A stretch of DNA of 10,523 nucleotides from CBDUVZ01 sp965370805 (GTDB taxonomy: Bacteria; Hydrothermota; Tepidihabitantia; Tepidihabitantales; Tepidihabitantaceae): NCBI GenBank assembly GCA_965370805.1, contig CBDUVZ010000106.1, positions 1 to 10,523 of the forward strand, given 5' to 3'. Below are positions 7,407-10,523 of the stretch, one piece after another. The position numbers and the translations under genes are program-made. Numbering within the stretch: the first letter of the stretch is position 1; the number at the start of each line of letters is the position of its first letter. Below the pieces are notes generated by a model. It did no database searches, was not told the DNA's origin, and was given only the letters and a program-made list of their open reading frames with translations.

Positions 7407-7844
7407 TCAGTCCAGGTAGACCGCCCCGATGTCGAACGCCTGCTCGACCGTCCCAAATGCATCGCCGCTGGGATAGAAGCACGGCTCGTAGCGCTCGTTG
7501 CTGTATGTGTAGAACGCAAGACTCCACCGGTTCAGGTCAAAGTGCCGCAGCCTGACCAGGTGCACGGGCGTGTTCCGGACGCGCTCCGCAAACTCCGCCG
7601 GGGTTTCGCCAGTGAGGGCGGCTACGCCTTCGCTGCCGGGGCGGGGTTCCTGGTAGGCGTCGACGTAGCATAGGGCGCCGCGGAACCTGACATCAATCCT
7701 GATGAACCTCCCGGCATAGAGCTTCTGCGCATGGTCGAGAATGCGCTGCCGGATGGCATTCTGCGTCGCGGCGGGAACCGGCTTGCCTCCGGTATGTGGG
7801 TCAAATGCCCACTGCCTTCTGCGTTTCACTCGGTCTCCTGGCAT
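7407..7844 (-). CDS. Conserved protein of unknown function, 145 residues
   Basis: The ATG at 7844-7842 has AAGGAG seven bases upstream, so the start is well supported; this ribosome site sits at the edge of repeat copy 2. The protein opens with a basic segment (VKRRRQWAFDPHTGGKPVP). A helix, TQNAIRQRILDHAQKLY, is followed by RFIRIDVRFRGALCYVDAY, which looks like paired beta strands. The C-terminal half carries HLVRLRHFDLNRWSLAFYTY and SNERYEPCFYPSG. I recall similar uncharacterised proteins with the same IDVRFRG, CYVDAY and SNERYEPC signatures in diverse environmental bacteria, but know no function. No signal peptide or membrane segment is visible. It may be co-transcribed with the TPR gene 87 bases upstream. 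Confidence 0.8.
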   Translation of the reverse strand: MPGDRVKRRRQWAFDPHTGGKPVPAATQNAIRQRILDHAQKLYAGRFIRIDVRFRGALCYVDAYQEPRPGSEGVAALTGETPAEFAERVRNTPVHLVRLRHFDLNRWSLAFYTYSNERYEPCFYPSGDAFGTVEQAFDIGAVYLD

Positions 7845-7859
7845 TTCAGTTCTCCTTTC

Positions 7860-7916
7860 CGAAGTGCCGATTCGGCAGCGACTGGAACCGATGTCCGGCC
7901 TGCCGCAAGGCTTTGC
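7860..7916 (-). repeat. 57-base dispersed repeat, copy 2
   Basis: This copy fills most of the 87-base gap between the TPR gene stop and the start of the 145-residue gene. It matches copy 3 at about 49 of 57 positions and is the most diverged copy. On the minus strand it reads KALRQAGHRFQSLPNRHF. Its minus-strand end leads directly into GGAAAGGAG, the ribosome site of the next gene. Confidence 0.8.
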
Positions 7917-7931
7917 AGCGGCCGCTGGCGC

Positions 7932-8867
7932 TCAACTCTTGCCCTGCCCGGAGCCTCTACTGAGCCAACAGTCGCGGAGCCAGTCGAGTGCGCCGGGTGT
8001 CACCTGCCAGGCTTCGCCCAGGTCTTGCAGAACGATTGCGGCCTCGTCAGTTGAGCCGTGGCTGTAGGAATGCGGCATCTCGTCGGGCATATCGCGGAGC
8101 GCAATCAAGTACTCGGGTAGAATCTCGTTGGAGCAAAACGCCCGTTCGAGTGCAGCGCCGGCCCGCTCCGAACCACCCCACGTGCGGAACTCCAGCAAAG
8201 CGCGCGCGTACTCCCAGCCCGCGGTCGCTTCGCGATAGCGTTCGAGCAGCCCGACCGCCCCGTGGTTGTCGCCGACGGCGAGCAGCCAGCCGATAAGGCC
8301 GTAGCGGATCCCCTGGTTGTCGTCCGGGTTCAGTCGGAGCAACTCGCGGGCGTGTCTGATGGCGGCCTCGTCTTCTCCCTGCAGCCAGAGGGAATCAGCC
8401 AGCCTGAAGCGGGCTCGCATGTACGGCCGGGTCGCATGGATTCCCCAGAACTGGCCGACGTCCTCCTTGAACGGTTCGGGTCCGATGGCGCGTTCGCCCG
8501 CGGCCACGGCTGCTTCGATCAGGCGACGGTCTTCGGCCGGCGTCGCCGCTTCCTCGGCCAGCACGCAATAGGCGTCGGCGCAGTCGGGCCAGAGTTCCAG
8601 TGCCTGGTGAGCGAGCTTGACCCGGCGCTTGGCATCCGGCTCCTCCCAGGCGTCATAAACCAGGTCCTGGGCTCTGTCCCGGGGCGTTAGCTCGGGCATC
8701 TCGACCTCGTCGAACGACTTGCCCTCAAGGCTCTGCATGAACCGTTCGAACTCCTCCTTCGACTCGAAATGCCTGCCTTTTATGATGCGGTCGAACTCCT
8801 CTGAAGTACGGGCGGCCTCAGCCCGGAGCACTCTCGGGTCAGACATGTCCTTGGGTTTGCGTTTCAT
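7932..8867 (-). CDS. TPR / ST7-like protein
   Basis: A 311-residue soluble protein. The charged N-terminal 60 residues include FESKEEFERFMQSL. Helical TPR-like repeats follow: ALELWPDCADAYCVLAEEA (about 89-107), AVAAGERAIG with KEDVGQFWGI and TRPYMRARFRLADSLW (about 120-161), and HARELLRLNPDDNQGIRYGL (about 172-191). A C-terminal EAWQVTPGALDWLRDCW (285-301) closes the domain. This order matches the bacterial ST7-like TPR family, which mediates protein-protein contacts; no enzymatic role is known to me. There is no clear Shine-Dalgarno before the ATG at 8867; an alternative ATG at 8846 is no better placed. Its context with the 145-residue gene and the flanking 57-base repeats suggests an accessory block, but no link to the restriction operon is shown. 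Confidence 0.85.
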   Translation of the reverse strand: MKRKPKDMSDPRVLRAEAARTSEEFDRIIKGRHFESKEEFERFMQSLEGKSFDEVEMPELTPRDRAQDLVYDAWEEPDAKRRVKLAHQALELWPDCADAYCVLAEEAATPAEDRRLIEAAVAAGERAIGPEPFKEDVGQFWGIHATRPYMRARFRLADSLWLQGEDEAAIRHARELLRLNPDDNQGIRYGLIGWLLAVGDNHGAVGLLERYREATAGWEYARALLEFRTWGGSERAGAALERAFCSNEILPEYLIALRDMPDEMPHSYSHGSTDEAAIVLQDLGEAWQVTPGALDWLRDCWLSRGSGQGKS

Positions 8868-8876
8868 CTCAACGGT

Positions 8877-8904
8877 AGACTAGCAACCTCATCGCGGTCG
8901 TCAA
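8877..8904 (-). promoter_or_regulatory. Weak promoter candidate, possibly giving a leaderless TPR transcript
   Basis: TTGACG (8904-8899), a 16-base spacer and TAGTCT (8882-8877) resemble sigma70 elements; the -10 box is only half matched. The start would fall three or four bases before the ATG at 8867, which fits the lack of a ribosome site. Confidence 0.3.
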
Positions 8905-8922
8905 GGCTACTACCGCCCGAGC

Positions 8923-8979
8923 CGAAGTACCGATTCAGCAGCGACTGGAACTGATGCCCGGCCTGACGTAGGGCTTCGC
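8923..8979 (-). repeat. 57-base dispersed repeat, copy 3
   Basis: Begins CGAAGTACCGATTCAGCAGC on the plus strand and reads EALRQAGHQFQSLLNRYF on the minus strand. It lies 55 bases upstream of the TPR gene. The three copies therefore bracket both accessory genes in the same orientation. Confidence 0.85.
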
Positions 8980-9019
8980 GGCGTGAATACCCGGAGCACT
9001 TGAGCCGTCAGACGGCACC

Positions 9020-9063
9020 CTTCGACAGGCTCAGGGCAGGCTCTGCGAGAACGCAGAGCCTGC
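9020..9063. repeat. REP-like element with a perfect 12-bp hairpin
   Basis: CTTCGACAGGCTCAGGGC is followed by GCAGGCTCTGCG (9036-9047), the loop AGAA, and CGCAGAGCCTGC (9052-9063), a perfect 12-pair stem. Motifs of the form TTCGACAGGCTCAGGG recur as dispersed repeats in many environmental bacterial genomes as I know them. No T-run follows on either side, so it is not an ordinary intrinsic terminator. Confidence 0.65.
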
Positions 9064-9092
9064 ATTTCAGAGCCTCAAGGAATAACCACTGA

Positions 9093-9108
9093 CGGCGGAA
9101 AGCCGCCG
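9093..9108. repeat. Small GC hairpin CGGCGG-AAAG-CCGCCG
   Basis: A perfect 6-pair stem with a four-base loop, lying between the REP-like element and the frameshifted small gene. On the minus strand it lies 22 bases after the small gene stop and is not followed by a T-run. Confidence 0.45.
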
Positions 9109-9130
9109 ATTGCCAACCGCATCTTGCCCG

Positions 9131-9270
9131 TCATCCTGCCAAGGCCTCGTTGAGTTCTGTCAAGACCTTGTCCAGCTCCCCGCCGAAGGCCTGGTTGGCA
9201 CGGAGCGGGCCACCGCCTCCCAGAAGTCGCGTTCGATACTGCCAAGGACGTCCGGCTGGCCGTCGGTCAT
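9131..9270 (-). pseudogene. Small gene, apparently frameshifted
   Basis: An ATG at 9270-9268 follows GGGAGG (10 bases upstream) and reads MTDGQPDVLGSIERDFWEAV, then loses a protein-like composition (SVPTRPSAGSWTRS) and stops at 9160. In another minus-strand frame the same stretch reads LRANQAFGGELDKVLTELNE, then ALAG and TGA at 9133-9131. This looks like the natural continuation: acidic and helical, with hydrophobic residues spaced as in a coiled coil. Restoring one base near 9200-9206 would join the two parts into a product of about 46 residues. It may be a decayed gene or a sequencing/assembly error. A 36-residue unshifted product cannot be excluded. I do not recognise the family. Confidence 0.45.
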
Positions 9271-9370
9271 GCTGACTCGTCCTCCCTTCGTGGACCAAGC
9301 AGGAAGCTCTGCCAGGTATTGTCGAAAGGACGCGGCACTATTCCGTCCCTTTTGGGATCATATCGCAGCG

Positions 9371-9398
9371 ACTATGCCCGAATTCGGGCCTCAGTCAA
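9371..9398 (-). promoter_or_regulatory. Promoter-like site with a 14-bp palindrome in the spacer
   Basis: TTGACT (9398-9393), a 16-base spacer, then CATAGT (9376-9371) face the small gene at 9270. The palindrome GCCCGAATTCGGGC (9376-9389) fills the spacer and touches the -10 box, where a repressor or a MerR-type regulator could bind. The -10 box has four of six consensus bases. The predicted leader is about 95 bases. Confidence 0.4.
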
Positions 9399-9470
9399 AC
9401 GGAGAACCAGCGTCAGAACCACCTGCCGCGTCTTGTCCGGACCTGCGGGCGGCAGCGTCTTGCGGCTTGT

Positions 9471-9686
9471 GTGCGAGATTGTGGGCGACCGTATCTTCGG
9501 CAGGATGTTCGAGATTCCGTGCGAGACTGTCGGCGAATCCGGGTGCGGGATTCCGTTCGGTGCTCGGGGCAACTCCAGGTGCCGGCTTCCGTTCGGCAGT
9601 CCGTGTGAGTCTCTGTGCAAGCTTGTGTTCCGTTGTCGGTGCGGGATTCTGTGCGGCACAGTCGGCGAATCTGGGTGCGAACCTGG
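9471..9686. repeat. Degenerate 12-base tandem repeat, 18 units
   Basis: Cut from 9471 in steps of exactly 12, the sequence gives units such as GTGCGAGATTGT, GTTCGAGATTCC, GTGCGAGACTGT, GTGCGGGATTCC, GTGCCGGCTTCC, GTTCGGCAGTCC and GTGCGGGATTCT. There are 18 units with no indel. The approximate consensus is GTGCGRGAYTCC. Two blocks repeat at higher order: GTCGGCGAATCNGGGTGCG occurs at 9529 and again 132 bases later (11 units). Each unit is four codons, so open frames cross it on both strands, but none has a credible start or domain, and I treat it as non-coding or as a remnant. Confidence 0.8.
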
Positions 9687-9854
9687 ACGCCCCCCTGGGG
9701 GGTCCCCGGGACGGGACGAAATGTGACTTCGAGCTGTTACGTCCGGCCGGTTTTGCGTGTTGCGGAAAGGGAATCCAGACACCGGGAGTACAAAGCAGGC
9801 TGCCGGTTTGCCGGCGGTCTGATACCGGCTTCGGGCCGCTTCTACCGGGCCCTC
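9687..9854. other. GC-rich intergenic stretch with inverted repeats
   Basis: It contains CCCCCC-T-GGGGGG (9690-9702) followed by GGGGTCCCCGGG, and GCCGGTTTGCCGGC near 9801-9815. I see no gene with a start, ribosome site and protein-like composition on either strand. It separates the tandem repeat from the terminator of the RRM gene. Confidence 0.5.
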
Positions 9855-9889
9855 AAAAGGACGGGCGGCGCCACCCTGGAGCGCCGCCC
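9855..9889 (-). terminator. Intrinsic terminator of the RRM gene
   Basis: On the minus strand, 17 bases after the RRM stop codon, GGGCGGCGC pairs perfectly with GCGCCGCCC over nine positions across a nine-base loop. GTCC and then TTTT follow. The T-tract is short and offset by four bases, but strand, position and stem strength fit. Confidence 0.75.
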
Positions 9890-9906
9890 TGTCTGTGTCA
9901 GGAGTA

Positions 9907-10230
9907 CTACCAGCGGTTGCCGCCGCCGGAATCCCTGCGTCCACCGCCACCGCCGCGGCCGCCGGACGGACGTCCGCCCTCGGTCCGGGCGCGGGCTTCG
10001 TTGACGGTGAGAGCCCTGCCGTCCATCTCGTGCCCGCTAAGGGCTGCGATGGCCGCAGTGGCCGCCTCATTGGACGCCATTTCCACGAAGGCAAACCCAC
10101 GTGAACGGTCTGTGAACTTGTCTTTCACTATTGCTGCCGAGGACACTTCACCGTGCTTGGCGAACAGCTCAGTGAGCTGGGCCTCGGTTGCGCTGAAGGG
10201 GAGATTCCCCACGAATATGCGCTGACTCAT
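9907..10230 (-). CDS. Glycine-rich RRM RNA-binding protein
   Basis: A 107-residue protein made of one RNA recognition motif and a short tail. RNP2 is IFVGNL (residues 5-10) and RNP1 is RGFAFVEM (44-51); the aromatic residues at Phe 6, Phe 46 and Phe 48 are those that stack on RNA bases in this fold. Residues of about 83-107 form a Gly/Arg-rich tail (GGRGGGGGRRDSGGGNRW). Bacterial proteins of this design bind single-stranded RNA; cyanobacterial Rbp relatives are often cold-induced. The ATG has GGAGGT six bases upstream. A strong promoter, a long structured leader and an intrinsic terminator make it a self-contained single-gene unit. Cold control is an inference from the family and the leader. 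Confidence 0.95.
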   Translation of the reverse strand: MSQRIFVGNLPFSATEAQLTELFAKHGEVSSAAIVKDKFTDRSRGFAFVEMASNEAATAAIAALSGHEMDGRALTVNEARARTEGGRPSGGRGGGGGRRDSGGGNRW

Positions 10231-10397
10231 CAGACTACCTCCGATAGGTTTTTGCTTGGAATCGCTAAAGGTCCCTACGGTTCAGGTCCGCTAGTTCACA
10301 GTCCGGACACATAGGCCAATAATCGAACACAAGCTGTGTAGTGGACCTTTTTCTTTGTGTGTGTTGGTTACAAGGTCCTTCCGCAGCCAACACCTAT
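10231..10397 (-). promoter_or_regulatory. Structured 5' leader of the RRM gene, possible RNA switch
   Basis: The predicted transcript start near 10395-10397 gives a leader of about 165 bases. Near its 5' end GTGTTGG and CCAACAC (10393-10387 with 10367-10361) form a 7-pair stem. Its loop contains GGACCTT (10378-10372), which can pair with AAAGGTCC (10350-10343). That same AAAGGTCC matches GGACCTTT (10274-10267) over eight bases, so the two pairings exclude each other. GATAGGT at the extreme 5' end (10398-10392) is complementary to ACCTATC (10249-10243), which directly abuts the GGAGGT ribosome site. Short stems at 10327-10339 and 10286-10308 lie in between. This resembles the long leaders of cold-shock mRNAs. 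The regulation is inferred. Confidence 0.45.
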
Positions 10398-10401
10398 CCA
10401 T

Positions 10402-10429
10402 ATTTTAGCGCCCGTCCGTGAGAAGTCAA
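10402..10429 (-). promoter_or_regulatory. Strong sigma70-like promoter of the RRM gene
   Basis: TTGACT (10429-10424), a 16-base spacer and TAAAAT (10407-10402) on the minus strand give five of six consensus bases in each box. Confidence 0.75.
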
Positions 10430-10500
10430 ACAGAAACCGGGGACCCGAAAAGCGATACGGGAATCTCACACAAAGACTCACTATGTCAAACAGAGTTTGA
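10425..10500. repeat. Direct 10-mers and an inverted repeat upstream of the RRM promoter
   Basis: GTCAAACAGA occurs at 10425-10434, overlapping the -35 box, and again at 10485-10494, exactly 60 bases away. The second copy is part of a perfect inverted repeat TCAAAC-AGA-GTTTGA (10486-10500) and overlaps a second TTGACA on the minus strand (10489-10484) for which I see no good -10 box. This could be an operator pair or a remnant of a second promoter. Confidence 0.35.
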
Positions 10501-10523
10501 TGTTAGCCTCATACGGTGGCGCA

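Noticed and set aside
7324..8979. Integron cassette array
   Set aside because: The 57-base repeats lack the symmetric stem and the core recombination sequences of attC sites, they read as protein, and no integrase is present.
9036..9063. The 12-bp hairpin as an intrinsic terminator
   Set aside because: No T-run follows the stem on either strand.
9471..9686. CRISPR array
   Set aside because: Units are 12 bases without spacers, and no cas gene is present.
9372..10100. A 242-codon minus-strand frame across the RRM gene, terminator and tandem repeat
   Set aside because: It overlaps the RRM gene in another frame and crosses its terminator; the His/Pro/Ser-rich composition reflects the repeat.
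9110..10225. A 371-codon plus-strand frame opposite the RRM gene
   Set aside because: It runs through the tandem repeat and antisense to a certain RRM gene; composition is Ala/Pro/Arg/Ser-rich and no domain is visible. The pentapeptide-like look of part of it (SANLGANLDAPL) is explained by the 12-base period.
10491..10523. AGAGTTTGAT at the right edge, identical to the first bases of bacterial 16S rRNA
   Set aside because: The following bases (GTTAGCCTCATACGG) do not match the nearly invariant continuation of 16S, so a ten-base coincidence is more likely.

Overview
The window is bacterial and probably comes from an environmental organism of fairly high GC content. Genes are compact, mostly have Shine-Dalgarno sites, and sigma70-like promoters of the TTGACT type recur. 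Nothing in the sequence places it taxonomically with confidence. All convincing genes lie on the minus strand, so transcription runs from high to low coordinates.

Region 1 (about 7052 down to 1) is one tightly packed defence operon. A good promoter (7024-7052) is followed by a type III restriction-modification methyltransferase (Mod, 4667-6976). Next come a GHKL-type ATPase with a STAS-like N-terminal part (3759-4670), a small STAS-like DUF4325-type protein (3378-3740), a PIN-domain nuclease (2840-3385), and the type III restriction subunit Res (helicase plus PD-(D/E)XK nuclease, 155-2833). A sixth open frame starts 10 bases after res and runs off the left edge (144 to 1). Junctions are overlaps of 4 and 8 bases or gaps of 6 to 18 bases. 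The three genes between mod and res are not part of a standard type III system. They look like a regulatory or effector module (an ATPase/STAS pair resembling sporulation-type partner switching, plus a toxin-like PIN protein) built into the operon. This is the most interesting part of the window.

Region 2 (about 7053-9130) holds two accessory genes: a conserved protein of unknown function (7407-7844) and a TPR/ST7-like protein (7932-8867). Three copies of a 57-base repeat flank or separate them. The repeat reads as a conserved peptide on the minus strand. Structured intergenic hairpins are also present (7196-7223, 9036-9063, 9093-9108).

Region 3 (about 9131-9906) has a small gene that seems frameshifted (9131-9270), a promoter-like site whose spacer is a perfect palindrome (9371-9398), an 18-unit degenerate 12-base tandem repeat (9471-9686), GC-rich inverted repeats, and an intrinsic terminator (9855-9889).

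Region 4 (9907-10523) is a glycine-rich RRM RNA-binding protein gene (9907-10230). It has a strong promoter (10402-10429) and a leader of about 165 bases in which several complementary segments could form alternative structures.
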